Below are positions 13,101 through 27,039 of a DNA stretch of 27,039 bases, in pieces. Position numbers and translations under genes: made by a program. The notes beneath the pieces are model-generated. The model made no database searches. It had not been told where the DNA came from and was given only the letters and a program-made list of their open reading frames with translations. The stretch covers positions 1,465,205-1,492,243 of the forward strand of contig NW_003144786.1 of assembly GCF_000003605.2 (NCBI RefSeq). The letters run 5' to 3'. Position 1 is the stretch's first letter; every line of letters starts with the position of its first letter. This stretch comes from Saccoglossus kowalevskii. Taxonomy: Eukaryota; Hemichordata; Enteropneusta; Harrimaniidae.

Positions 13101-14203
13101 TGTGGTCTCCCCCTTAAGTTGAAAACCGGGTCTGTATTTATTTGATATTTTCTGCACATTGAATGTCTTGCTGCAACCATTTAATATTATGTGTAGTTTA
13201 TTGTTTGGTAATTCGTAGCTGTTCCTAATATGTATGTTTCCTGACTACAGGTGGTCATCCAGTAAGCCAGTCACCAATGCCACAGGTACAGCCCCCTCAA
13301 ATTCCAGTACCACCACCCCAGCCACCTGCTCCGATGTTTGTACCTGTCCCACCCAAAACACAACGATTGCTGCATTCAGAAGCATATCTCAGGTAGGATT
13401 GTCATGATTCTCACTATTATGGTTCTGTATCATAGCAACTTTTTATTTATTTGACATTTGACAGGTAACAAAAAACAGTCACCAAGCACAAGGAATTGTA
13501 TCATTCTATCACATAAGATTATTCCAAATATTTCTGTTAGTTCATTTGATTTAGCAAACACAGAACACTACGGTAGCAAACCCAAGTTATGTAACAGACT
13601 TGGTCATATAGTGTAAGACTTCTTGTCATGATAACATACAAGTTATTTATTTCAGATATATTGAAGGTCTTAACGTTGAATCCAAGACAATAACTGACTG
13701 GGATAGGAACATATCAGCTCGTAAAGAAGATACTCCTATGACACATCAACAGAAAACTAAATTACCAGTGCATTGGTTAGCTAATGGTCCTGGTTCCCAT
13801 GGTGACCCACTCAAAGCTTTGTGGTCTTTGAGAGACCTCATGTTGAATGATTCACTCAGGATTAAAAGGGGATATAATGTGTAAGTTTGCTTGTTGTGTA
13901 TCACATGCATCTTCATATTGATCTTCAAACAGTTGCTGATTAAAATACCTAGCAATTTACCAAATTGGAGATTGTATGTTGCACGGGCTCAGTAAAATGC
14001 TTCTTGACATTTGGAAAAGAAATTTCTCTCATCCTTGTGTATCATAGACAGTCACCAGAGGGTGTGAAATACCTATTTGTCTAAATTCAATGCTCACCTT
14101 ATTTTTTTATGTTTTGTTACTCAGTTGTTATTGTTTACTGTGTATTGTACTGGAAATCTTTTTATTGTTGGTTTACAGGGACATAAAGGGAGACAAGGTG
14201 TAA
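976..14203 (+). CDS. PBRM1: Polybromo-1 (BAF180), 3' part: 20 exons, 1,082 residues, 5' end outside the window
   Basis: Chromatin-targeting subunit of the nuclear PBAF (SWI/SNF) remodelling complex; the family binds acetylated histones through bromodomains. Exons: 976-1184, 1396-1525, 2350-2592, 2777-2844, 4835-4973, 5466-5642, 6056-6208, 6872-7032, 7385-7557, 8208-8515, 8923-9042, 9369-9612, 9764-9824, 10451-10543, 11747-11913, 12106-12369, 12614-12760, 13251-13392, 13656-13880, 14179-14203. All have AG/GT borders and compatible phases (3,249 nt). Residues counted from the first exon: bromodomain 6 about 1-150, charged linker 150-194, BAH1 about 206-330, BAH2 about 399-535, HMG box about 592-650, two C2H2-like fingers 679-745, Met/Gln/Pro-rich 760-980, conserved C-terminal block 985-1082. 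Order and local similarity match animal PBRM1 closely (for example NGELLLSPALSY, CESRYN, KTQRLLHSEAYL). Bromodomains 1-5 are not in the window. The C-terminal exon is the least certain part. Confidence 0.96.
1396..1525 (+). CDS. PBRM1: PBRM1 exon b: bromodomain 6 core
   Basis: Acceptor TTTTTTCAG and donor GTAAGT. Residues 70-113, with the PLDLDTVRRNI and RRLDRFQDDMFEVFERA helices. At the place where the acetyl-lysine-reading asparagine normally stands (YN before the P-x-S segment) this protein has Leu107-Ser108. Confidence 0.93.
1526..2349. other. PBRM1 intron, nothing recognised
   Basis: AT-rich, no supported gene, no clear repeat within the window. Confidence 0.5.
2350..2592 (+). CDS. PBRM1: PBRM1 exon c: end of bromodomain 6 and charged linker
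   Basis: Residues 114-194. VYEDSVELHKF and NGELLLSPALSYTHKHL close the bromodomain. A Lys/Glu-rich stretch follows (KEKKEKLPKEMKEDQEK), probably helical. Acceptor GATAG, donor GTAAGT. 243 nt, phase 0-0. Confidence 0.93.
2777..2844 (+). CDS. PBRM1: PBRM1 exon d: start of BAH1
   Basis: Short 68-nt exon, residues 195-216 plus a split codon. TYRVGDFIYLEPL is the first strand of the first bromo-adjacent homology domain. Acceptor CTCTTTTAG, donor GTAAGT. Confidence 0.9.
2969..3850 (+). repeat. Hairpin-headed higher-order tandem repeat, 420-bp period
   Basis: Begins with a small hairpin (AAGTCC 2969-2974, GGACTT 2983-2988) followed by TATAATTTGG and a GTCCG-rich tract (3000-3034). Two 420-bp units follow: TGGACCGATTCCG recurs at 3053 and 3473, and ATTCAAAATGGCC recurs at 3132 and 3552. 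Inside each unit a block recurs at about 144 bp (GTTTTTTGAAAATG at 3161 and 3305). It fills the intron between exons d and e. The ORFs across it are repeat artefacts. Confidence 0.85.
4032..4560. mobile_element. 529-bp foldback element (long terminal inverted repeats)
   Basis: About 85 bp at 4032-4117 is matched, inverted, by 4476-4560: TTTGTTTTTGTAGTTTAAAT at the left end against its reverse complement at the right end. TTCGCGAA and the GACTGGTTTATTCTGC segment are conserved deeper inside. No ORF, so non-autonomous. No clear target-site duplication. It lies in the PBRM1 intron between exons d and e. Confidence 0.82.
4835..4973 (+). CDS. PBRM1: PBRM1 exon e: BAH1
   Basis: Residues 217-263, including KPHIAVIEKLWTDENDEQW and WYYRPDETFHLATRKFLEK, classic BAH signatures. 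The acceptor is read at TTTAG before 4835, because only this keeps the frame from exon d. The preceding 2-kb intron is almost wholly repeats. Confidence 0.93.
5466..5642 (+). CDS. PBRM1: PBRM1 exon f: BAH1 end
   Basis: Residues 264-322: EVFKSDYYNTV, GKCYVMSVKDYFK and EEDVYACESRYNAKAKAFKKIK, matching the second half of BAH1. Donor GTAGGT. 177 nt, phase 0-0. Confidence 0.94.
6056..6208 (+). CDS. PBRM1: PBRM1 exon g: BAH1-BAH2 linker
   Basis: Residues 323-373, beginning IWSLP and containing VRIASVFADH, as in PBRM1 orthologues. An acidic, poorly conserved linker follows. Acceptor TTTTCTAG, donor GTAATG (weaker than its neighbours). Confidence 0.9.
6415..6739 (+). repeat. Dispersed hairpin element, copy 1
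   Basis: Starts with a decayed hairpin (GCTGTCGACAAAGACGATG), then CTGATTGTCCG, GGTAGACCTCTTTCAGATTTG and GATATTTTCGACTTCTTG, and ends with GCCGAGAGGCTGCTTGTTT. The same order of blocks occurs, reverse-complemented, at 22939-23530 in the p38 gene. It lies in the intron between exons g and h. Confidence 0.82.
6872..7032 (+). CDS. PBRM1: PBRM1 exon h: start of BAH2
   Basis: Residues 374-426. CTYYEQLNIESGFYKLGDCVYLRSDE aligns with the start of the second BAH domain. Acceptor CTCCCAG, donor GTAAGT. Confidence 0.92.
7385..7557 (+). CDS. PBRM1: PBRM1 exon i: BAH2 core
   Basis: Residues 427-484: WFHGPWFVHPSETEHQPTR, MFYKNEVFLSS and GKCSVLCFKDYL. This is the best conserved part of BAH2. Acceptor TTTCTAG, donor GTGAGT. 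Confidence 0.94.
7558..8207. other. PBRM1 intron, nothing firm
   Basis: A slightly GC-richer block at about 7800-7940 gives a 73-codon minus-strand ORF with no recognisable domain. I treat it as chance or a decayed repeat. Confidence 0.4.
8208..8515 (+). CDS. PBRM1: PBRM1 exon j: BAH2 end and Pro-rich linker
   Basis: Residues 485-587. CESRYNEAERQIRKLKG and VIDDEIYFYRKPI finish BAH2. KEPSPLL and an acidic, proline-rich linker (VPPPPPV) lead into the HMG box. Acceptor TTTATAG, donor GTAAGT. Confidence 0.93.
8923..9042 (+). CDS. PBRM1: PBRM1 exon k: HMG box, first half
   Basis: Residues 588-627: KRTASGYILFASEIR and YPDHSFGELSRVIGTE, helices 1-2 of an HMG box, the DNA-bending domain of PBRM1. 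120 nt, phase 0-0. Acceptor after a T run ending ATAG. Confidence 0.94.
9369..9612 (+). CDS. PBRM1: PBRM1 exon l: HMG box end and first zinc finger
   Basis: Residues 628-708. WRNLPPKQKSEYEERAA is HMG helix 3. After a short Ala/Glu/Gln linker comes a C2H2-like finger: Cys679-x4-Cys684-x12-His697-x6-His704. Acceptor TTTTTTAG, donor GTATGT. Confidence 0.92.
9764..9824 (+). CDS. PBRM1: PBRM1 exon m: second zinc finger, cysteine half
   Basis: 61-nt exon, residues 709-728: EYPCLWRGCPRNRKVN, holding Cys716 and Cys721. Acceptor TTCTACAG, donor GTAAGT. Frame continuity with exon n makes it secure despite its size. Confidence 0.9.
9825..10450. other. PBRM1 intron, nothing recognised
   Basis: AT-rich; weak internal echoes of ATAGGACA near 10184, 10301 and 10350. 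No gene seen. Confidence 0.4.
10451..10543 (+). CDS. PBRM1: PBRM1 exon n: second zinc finger, histidine half
   Basis: Residues 729-759: PFPALVRLIRHCKEVHLR, holding His740 and His745, then the basic stretch SSKHIYPQQRS. Acceptor GCTCAG, donor GTAAGA. Confidence 0.9.
10544..11746. other. PBRM1 intron, no supported gene
   Basis: AT-rich. A 132-codon ORF at 11277-11675 has no domain, no splice context and cysteine-rich intron-like composition, so I do not call it. Confidence 0.45.
11747..11913 (+). CDS. PBRM1: PBRM1 exon o: Gly/Pro-rich region start
   Basis: Residues 760-815. RNFFSRLSVRGG is followed by Gly/Pro/Ser-rich sequence with VMGIVGPPTPVGM, which resembles the GVVPPPTPMGM block of human PBRM1. 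Acceptor TTTTTTTCAG, donor GTAAGT. Confidence 0.9.
12106..12369 (+). CDS. PBRM1: PBRM1 exon p: Met/Gln/Gly-rich repeats
   Basis: Residues 816-903, almost entirely M, Q, G, P and H, with three MQPG units in a row from a 12-bp coding repeat (about 12141-12183). Likely disordered. 264 nt with both borders in phase 1, so it can be skipped without a frameshift. Confidence 0.9.
12614..12760 (+). CDS. PBRM1: PBRM1 exon q: proline-rich
   Basis: Residues 904-952, with runs such as PQQPPPPMMSPRPG. 147 nt, phase 1-1, donor GTATAA (weak). Acceptor TGTGTAG. A plausible cassette exon. Confidence 0.86.
12841..12963. mobile_element. 123-bp MITE, copy A
   Basis: Imperfect terminal inverted repeats of about 25 bp: TACCATATGTGCTGTATT at the left, complement of AATAGAGCAACTATGGTA at the right. 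TA at both ends suggests a Tc1/mariner-type TA target site (inference). It shares its right half, with CTTTTATTGG and AATAGAGCAA, with the copy at 20897-21037. It lies in the PBRM1 intron between exons q and r. Confidence 0.75.
13251..13392 (+). CDS. PBRM1: PBRM1 exon r: proline-rich to conserved C-terminal block
   Basis: Residues 953-999. Pro/Gln-rich sequence followed by PMFVPVPPKTQRLLHSEAYL, nearly the same as the vertebrate PBRM1 C-terminal motif. Acceptor GACTACAG, donor GTAGGA. Confidence 0.94.
13656..13880 (+). CDS. PBRM1: PBRM1 exon s: conserved C-terminal block
   Basis: Residues 1000-1074: RYIEGLNVESKTITDWDR, LPVHWL and LKALWSLRDLMLNDSLRIKRGYN, clearly aligned to the human C-terminus. 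A perfect donor GTAAGT begins at 13881. If it is not used, an in-frame TAA at 13882-13884 ends the protein as GYNV. Confidence 0.93.
14179..14203 (+). CDS. PBRM1: PBRM1 exon t: terminal coding exon (probable)
   Basis: After acceptor GGTTTACAG the split codon is completed and eight residues VDIKGDKV follow before TAA at 14201-14203. The pyrimidine-rich acceptor, the matching phase and poly(A) signals 170-210 nt downstream support it. The alternative is termination at 13882-13884 by intron retention. Confidence 0.65.
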
Positions 14204-14450
14204 TGTTACAATTTTATTTATTTATTCATTTCCTGTTATTGGGACGTTTGGGTTATCTGGAATGCATTTAGTCATATGGTGTGGGTTGCCATGAAATTCA
14301 TTCACTTTTCATGGATCATTTTACCAGTTTTTATAGAAACTTTGTTGAATATTTTGTGTTGTACTTTTTATTTAAATAAATAAAACAAAAAAAAATCTAA
14401 TTTTATATTTTACAATAAAGAAACATCTTTCAGTATAAAATTGATTCTCA
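14204..14450 (+). other. PBRM1: PBRM1 3'UTR and poly(A) signals (end approximate)
   Basis: AATAAA hexamers at 14375-14380, 14379-14384 and 14414-14419 follow the stop codon at a normal distance, and a T-rich stretch lies downstream. The cleavage point is inferred, probably 14400-14440. Confidence 0.55.
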
Positions 14451-14481
14451 AGTCTGCTTTATTAAGGTTAAATGTGCCAGT

Positions 14482-16920
14482 CAGGATCATCCCAGTTGTC
14501 TGAAGGTTCGTGAGACCAAAGGTTCAAAAGACCGAATGTCCGCGAGATCGAAGGTCCACGAGACCGAAATTTCAAAACAAAAATCTAAAGCTCGGGAATA
14601 TGTCAATACATTTCTTGACAAAATTACTAGAATGTGAGTTACCGGTATGTGCGGAAATGTGTCTTCATATGCAATGAATGAATATAGAAAATAAATTTCC
14701 TTTGTATTTAGATGTGGCAGTCAACCACCCTCTACTCACAATTTGTGATTACGAAAACAAACTCCTATCATATTTAATATTGGATTATTATTCATAGAAG
14801 AATATAAATTGACGCATTCAACACAAAACAAGTAAAGCGACTTTTTAATGCTTTGAAATAACAATGGACATTATACCAATGTATAGTATATTATACGGAA
14901 CTACATAAATGAACCACACAATATTCATGTTTTTATATTAAAATAGTCGCGTGTTCTCAGTTTCTTTCTGTAATTACATAGTTTTCAGTGTATGGATGTT
15001 TTCATTATATATAGGAAAAATGCCCTACGTCAGAGAATAGTTAATATTTTGAAAGCCCAATATAGCTACATCGATTTTGTGACAATCAGTTGACAATCAT
15101 AAAACATGAATAAATAAACGGAACCACCATGTTTAAAGAATTCCTGCCAGTTTGAATAAGAGCACTGTTTGATCTTTTCCATTCTAAAACAAAAGAATGT
15201 AATTATATTGATTACAGAAAAAGTCTGAATTCGCCTAATTGCTGTGAACTAGTCAATGAACTATGTTTCTTGCTATCCCTTTCCTCTCGTGGTAATGTGG
15301 TCTGCAGAACACCGGTTTCTAGACTGATCATTCTTTCGTGTGTGAGCTAAAAATAACATTTCAGTGCACCTCAGACGTAAATTTGATATGCGGAAAATTC
15401 TGCGTTTTTGAGTGTTTTGTTTTGCTATAACGAAACCCACGCTAGTTTGCTGGATTTCAAGCTACCGGTAGTCTGCATCATGAAGAATCTTGAGGCCACA
15501 AATGACACAACTCACATTTGTTAAATCAGTACTTTATAGTGTTTCGCCTTTCACATTGAAAATATGGCTACTTTTGGTTTTAATATGTTGTGAGATTTGT
15601 TTCAATTTATGTGTCTTTCCTGGCAACGAAGTACTCGAAAATCTACATCTTTCTGGGGCGGCCCGCGGTTGTGCGTCTTAGTACAGTCCCTGCACAGAAG
15701 TAGTGAGTAGGTTAAGCCCAGCTAGTTTTTCTCACAAACTGATTAGCTCGCTTCTCTGCCAACGTGAATGAGTTATAACCCACATTCATGTAGCTGTACG
15801 TGTCGATTATGAACGCTTGCGCGTACACTAGGGACAAGTATGAATATATAATCTAATATAATCCACTCATAATTTGTATTAGTATGTTACAACATGTTAT
15901 AGAAAATGACATAGTCACCGTTTATATCTGTTTTAAAAATCATATTTATATCATCACAGCTGCTAAACACAAATGTTATAATTAGGTAATGAAATTAACA
16001 TGTCATCATGATGTCTTTAATAATGTCTTTTTTGCATGCCAAAAATAACATTTTTAAAAACCTTTTGGCATTTATAATTATTTTGACAACACACATTTGT
16101 GTGACATCAACATTTATATCAGTACAAATAATAATTAAATAATTGTATTTTATATTACATAATTTATGTGTATATATTGTTTTCTAATATTGACATTTAT
16201 GGAAATGAGGTGATGAATCAAAATCAAAACGTTATCATGACAGAATTAGCATTTATTCATAGTGTTTTTTGCCTTGCGTAATTGTTAATAAAACTATGAT
16301 TATCTGTTGTGCATGTATACAATATAATGTATTTTAAAAACATGTTGTCTAACAGTAAATATTTCATTATATCGATAACATTACTTACTTATACTTACAG
16401 TTATTAATATATATAACAATATAACTTGCCTGCATTTTCCCGTTAATAGTGTGACACATTTTACTTACAAATACTTCTCTGAGATAGTATTCACAATATA
16501 TCCCGTAAGTTAATACAGACATTTACAAGGCAGCAGCAGTTTCCGCTGCTTTGAATAGAAAGAGTTTATAAATAGTTATGATAAACTTCGTAATATGATA
16601 CAAAAAATGTTCTACACCTCCGCATCACGGTACCAATATATTGGAGTATGCACTCTCTATGCAAAGTGGGGCTTTCCGCACACGTAGGCGCCTGCACCAC
16701 GTGACTTGTGCATTATAAAGTGTAAACTATGAAGTGTAAAGGCTTTTCTCGGGTTTGTCACATGACAATTTTAATTTGTTTATTTCTAATATACTATCAT
16801 AAAATTAAACCCTTGCGCAATAGATTTCTTCTTCAAATCGTTGAAATAATTGTATTATTTATGTTCTGTCTCGTAGACCTTCGGTCCCGTGAACCTTCGG
16901 ACAACTGGGCTGTAGCCATG
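14482..16920. mobile_element. 2.4-kb element with terminal inverted repeats, non-autonomous
   Basis: CCCAGTTGTCTGAAGGTTCG near the left end (14491) is mirrored at the right end (about 16890-16909), which reads CCCAGTTGTCCGAAGGTTCA on the reverse strand. Both ends continue with a short GAGACCGAAGGTCC-like motif repeated in tandem. CCAGT flanks both ends (14477-14481 and 16921-16925), a possible 5-bp target duplication. The interior is AT-rich with only short, unremarkable ORFs, so no transposase is encoded. The family is unknown. It lies just past the PBRM1 poly(A) signals. Confidence 0.75.
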
Positions 16921-17014
16921 CCAGTCTGCTTCCTAAATTTTAAAGAGATCATTATTTGTCAATAAAATCCAGGCAAGTTGGACACAAACGTAGGTGTAAA
17001 CTGTAATTCTGATG

Positions 17015-17660
17015 TGATTATGCCCTCAATGGCGGGTTTCCTGTAATTTGCTACCATTGTTTATTGGTCAAAATATACCTGCAAGTATGACATCACAGTG
17101 AAGTAGCAGAAACCATCTAGGGTAGACTGGCCCAGTTGTGTCAGTGTTGTGTAATTCCTCCAAGAACGAGTTTGTAGAATCTCTCGCTGTGGCTCTGCTG
17201 CGAAATTCCCACAATTGGTCTGTTATGCTATGCCCTCTATAGCTATCACCAAGATTTTGAGGTGATAAATATGTTAATGAGTAGCATTAATTAGTAGCTG
17301 CCAACCAATAAAAAATGCAGCTTTTGGTTTCACCTAATCTACGAAACTATAATTCATGTGTGGTCTGAAGCGTACAATTTTTTGCGCAAGCACATGCATT
17401 CCTTTTTTGGAAGTGCTCCACTCTATGGTTTCATAATATCACTGCATAGCATAATTAAAAGCAATGAATACGCCACAGAATAGCTCATTTTACATCCAGT
17501 ATTTAAAAAATTAACTGATTATGCCCTCAATGGTGTGTTTCTTGTAACTTGCTACTTTTGTTTATTGGTCAAAATGCACTTGCAAATATGACATCACAAT
17601 ACGGTAACATAATCTGGAGTTAAATTCATGTGATTATGCCCTCAATTGTGGGTTTTTTGG
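17015..17660 (+). repeat. Direct repeats, about 90-bp unit, three copies
   Basis: TGATTATGCCCTCAATGG starts copies at 17015 and 17516; both run through TTTATTGGTCAAAAT to TGACATCACA over about 86 bp. A third, truncated copy starts at 17631. A related TATGCCCTCTATAG occurs at about 17230. Intergenic. Confidence 0.75.
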
Positions 17661-17709
17661 TCGAAGTACATCCCATTCTTTCACAAAGATACTTTTCACA
17701 CATTTCAAA

Positions 17710-19647
17710 TGGCAAACTCAATTTTCTTTATTTAGTCTATTCAGAATGGAAATACATTCACAGAAAAATCAAAATATTTTGTATTTGAATCTATTACATA
17801 CATGTACCTGAAAATGATAGTTTATTCATATGAGTAAAGTGCTACTATAGTTTGGTGTCTGAGATTAATGACACCAAGTCCTGAATGCATGACCAGTATC
17901 GTTAAATTGCACCCCAAAAGCTGGGTTAAAACTATTGAACAAAACATGTTTCATACCAATTACTGAATTCAAAGAAAATTGCACTCTAGTTCCTTTGCAC
18001 CCCTTTTTTTTCTCTTATGACTGCAGATCGAAAGCCATGCCCAACTCCCACGAGCTAAAAAGGCAAAGGAACCTTTTTTTTAAAAAAAAAACAAGTGATT
18101 GAAGCACTGATGCTACTGTTCACCTCTGACAATACTTTATCAAAACATTGCAATTGTAAATCTAACATTACATTGTAAATGTAGACATGATTTCCACTAA
18201 CATGCATTATTTATAGAATTCTTACAGCTTTTTTTTTAACAAGTACAAAGAAAATTATATTCAAAATTAGTGCATAGAAATGTTAATAATAAACTGCCTT
18301 CTCACACAACATTTAGAAATGTACACTGCAATGTGTGAAAAGATTGGATACATTGCAGAAATGCTGTAAGACCAAACTGCTAGAATTTATATGTAAATTC
18401 ACAAAAAAGGCTAGCGCCACAATACAGAAGACCAACATAAGAGTCTTGTTTGTATATATTTGGCTTCAGTAAAATTTGGTCATTTGATACAGTCAAAGTC
18501 ACTCGCAAGGTGATAAAATTCCTGACATACGAAAATGCTTTAATACTAGTCGACTGTGATGTTGCTGCATGCATGCATGCATGCATAGAAACACTGTGCT
18601 GTACACAGACAATGATAAATAATCCAGATTTTTTCATAAAGTACATTTAATATCCGAAGTACTTATGTTCACAAATACTCATAGCATTTGACAATAAACC
18701 CATACAATTATCTGCTGAGATTGGTGCACAATAATCTTAGTACAACTATCTGCTAATTTGGAACTTGCAAAATACTAGTCATTAATAACAAGGTTTAAAT
18801 AGATGAGATAAATAACATAAAACTGGTCACTTAGAAAGACTAGAGTTTTGTAAACGGGTAACGGTTAGACTAGATATTTGCAAAATGTTCTGTTACATTA
18901 AGAGCATGCTTGCATCTGATCTTATCTGTCACAGGAAACAAAACCAGCAGTATGGCAATCTACCAAGGTAGTTTATTTTTGATAACAAATGGCAATATTG
19001 ATATCAATTTACCATTACAACTATCATTCAACTATCAATTTTGCTATTTTTTTTTTTTTTTTGCAAAACAGTGAGCTACCATATTGCTTTTCTGATGATT
19101 TTTTTTTTTAAATCTGGGAAATTAGTGTTGCAGCATATGGCCAATTTCTATCAATGATTGTTTCAGGAGACGAAGCTAAGCAAAGAACATGTATATTTCA
19201 GTTCCACTGATCCAGAATTCCATTAACTAAAATATAATGGTTTGTTTTGTTTTTTTACAAATTTGGAACTCTGTAATAAAAATAATAATATAGCTGTAAA
19301 ATTGAATATTAAAACTAGTGGAAGTATATGTAGCATTATGAAATTGTTTAAGTCGTTTAACATTATGTAATTGCATTCTTCAGTCAAGTATTAAAGATTT
19401 TATTTGTAAAGGTGATACGTACGTGTTCCTTCGGCTTATTGCGAAGAGATTCTCATATAAAATAAACAAAAAAATGTCTCAAGAAGACAAGGGAAAAGAA
19501 TCAGGACAAATAATGTAAACCAAAGCATAACAGATTAAGCTGCTTCAGTTTGATTTGAGATGATTAATTAATCTACAATTCAAATTATATTACACGTATA
19601 TACAAATGTACTGCTGTGATATGAGACGAAAACCAAGACAATATGCT
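17710..19647 (-). other. MAPK14: Inferred long 3'UTR of p38
   Basis: About 1.9 kb of AT-rich sequence without recognised dispersed repeats. On the minus strand AATAAA occurs at 19404-19399 (proximal) and 17732-17727 (distal, AATAAAG). Which signal is used cannot be told from sequence. No other gene is seen here. Confidence 0.4.
18565..18586. repeat. GCAT microsatellite
   Basis: Five tandem TGCA/GCAT units, self-complementary. It lies within the inferred p38 3'UTR. Confidence 0.8.
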
Positions 19648-25625
<5,978 letters not shown>

Positions 25626-26272
25626 CTATATTCAGGAAATACAATTGGTATGAAACAGGGAAGTGTAAATACAAACAAATTGAATTTCATACATGAACAT
25701 GCAGCATGATAGCAGCAGTGTATTTTTAGAGATTTAATTTCTGTCTAGGTATTATGAATTTGTCAATCCTATGTAAGTTTCACACTCTTTACAAGGATAA
25801 AATTATTAATAAAAATATGATATGCATGTATTATGAAGCAGTGGCCAATAAAAATTAAAATTGTGTTTTAGCATATGTACACAGCCCGTGTATAATATAT
25901 GAACTAAAGGACAACGTCAAAAGATGTTGGATAAAAAACTTATTAAAATTATTTTATAATTATAAGTCCCTGCTCAAAATTAGTTCTCTTTAAAGATCTA
26001 AGCTGTAAAATTAGAAAGTTGTTTACATTCTAAAATATCTTATTTTAATATTTGATTTGCACACACTGATTAAATGAAAAATCAATTATGAAATCTGTTG
26101 ATTGTGATAAAAGATGTGGTTTTGCACAATTCCTGAGAATGAGATAGGATTTATGCTGATGTTTATTATAATCTACTTATTAAAGTAAAGCTGTGAGGGA
26201 GTTGCCAATGAAAAGTAAGGAATAAAATTTTTTATCCTACGTTGATCTTTTTACATTGTCCCTAAATGCATG
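25626..26272. other. p38 intron, nothing recognised
   Basis: AT-rich sequence upstream of the DFG exon. I searched both strands for the HRDLKPSN exon and did not find it, so it lies beyond the right edge. Confidence 0.5.
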
Positions 26273-27039
26273 TACCGTATTTATCCGGGTATAAGCCCAG
26301 GGTCCTGAACATGGAAAATTGCCAAAAAGAAGGGGTGGGCGTTTGCCAGGAGATCCCCGGCAAAAAAACACGAAAATTCGCGAAAATTGACAACACGCAG
26401 ATTGAACTGCGGCAGGGAATAGAACGGCAAATGAAAACATGCAACAGAAATAAATGAACAATATGCAACACTAGAAGTAAAACAAAAATAATGTATTGCT
26501 TATAATGTGACAAATAAACCAGAAATAATAAAAATCGACAGTGAGGAATCATTTGAAACACAAACACGCCCAATACGCGTGAACTCAAAATGAATTAAAA
26601 TGTCAGGGGTTAAACTGCGTAAAATGATTTCCGGTCTCGGCAAATTACGAATCAACCATCATACAAGATCAATAATAATTTCCAAATTTACACAGTAAAT
26701 ATTATAAAAATTCATAGCTGTTTGAAAAAACTTTTCAGATCTTTATTTGTACGTTCATTGCCATCTTCGTCAAACTCAAAACCCTCAAATGTCCAAGTCG
26801 GCGTCACTGTAGCCGTCGAACAAAATCCCTACAACTTATTCCTGAAGTTCGTTGATATCGTCCAACACAATTTGGACTTAGCACTTTTAATCCACGGATT
26901 TCGCAGTCTGTCAGCTTGGCATTTTTCATTCATGTCTAATCATAATAAAGAGACAAGAAAAATGGGGTCGCTCTGCTGCGATGGCACACGATGCTTTTGT
27001 TTACAGTGTGGCAATCATCTTTGACCTTTATGCATCTGC
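26273..27039 (-). mobile_element. Probable DNA transposon fragment, cut by the window end
   Basis: Opens with TACCGTATTTATCCGGGTAT then AAGCCC, the kind of terminal sequence seen on DNA transposons in many animals. On the minus strand, 26828-26712 reads openly for 38 codons to TGA with an acidic stretch TFEGFEFDEDGNERTNKDL that looks like a protein C-terminus. Upstream of it the frame is broken by a TAG, and a second frame reads FDGYSDADLD, as if one frameshift separated them. Family not identified. Confidence 0.45.

Noticed and set aside
16729-16965. Plus-strand ORF of 78 codons with hydrophobic segments, as a membrane protein
   Set aside because: It ends within the right inverted repeat of the 2.4-kb element, is AT-driven in composition and has no supporting features.
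26722-27024. Plus-strand ORF of 100 codons with a CxxC-like end
   Set aside because: The minus strand of the same stretch reads more like a protein end, next to a transposon-like terminus; the plus frame is probably its shadow.

Overview
The window is nuclear DNA from an invertebrate animal. Two deeply conserved animal genes are split into many short exons by AT-rich, repeat-filled introns with ordinary GT...AG borders. The intronic repeats have a hairpin followed by GTCCG-rich tracts and tandem blocks reading like ATTCAAAATGGCCAACTGG. That style is one I associate with mollusc genomes, so a mollusc is my best guess (inference; class and species cannot be told). It is not bacterial or viral: there are no long ORFs, operons or Shine-Dalgarno sites.

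Region 1 (1-14.45 kb, + strand) holds the 3' portion of PBRM1/polybromo (BAF180), the bromodomain subunit of the PBAF chromatin-remodelling complex. I assembled 20 exons (976-14203) that stay in one frame and encode 1,082 residues: bromodomain 6, a charged linker, BAH1, BAH2, an HMG box, two C2H2-like zinc fingers, a Met/Gln/Gly- and Pro-rich region, and the conserved C-terminal block. The earlier bromodomains lie upstream of the window. Introns carry a 420-bp higher-order tandem repeat, a 529-bp foldback element, a dispersed hairpin element and a small MITE.

Region 2 (14.45-17.7 kb) is intergenic. A 2.4-kb stretch bounded by inverted repeats, probably a non-autonomous DNA transposon, sits just beyond the PBRM1 poly(A) signals. 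It is followed by about 90-bp direct repeats.

Region 3 (about 17.7-27.0 kb, - strand) holds the 3' half of a p38 MAP kinase (MAPK14-type). Five exons encode 198 residues from the DFG motif through the TGY activation loop and the common docking site to the stop codon. The last coding exon is only 77 nt and lies 3.8 kb beyond its predecessor. One intron (24238-25165) has the hallmarks of a minor-spliceosome (U12-type) intron. The other introns contain hairpin/tandem-repeat elements and a MITE, and the right edge enters another probable mobile element.

The two genes are convergent (tail to tail). One acts in chromatin remodelling and the other in stress signalling; nothing here shows functional coupling. 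I found no new gene system. The points most worth following are the zinc-finger pair in polybromo, the U12 intron, the loss of the bromodomain-6 asparagine, and several uncharacterised repeat families with shared architecture.
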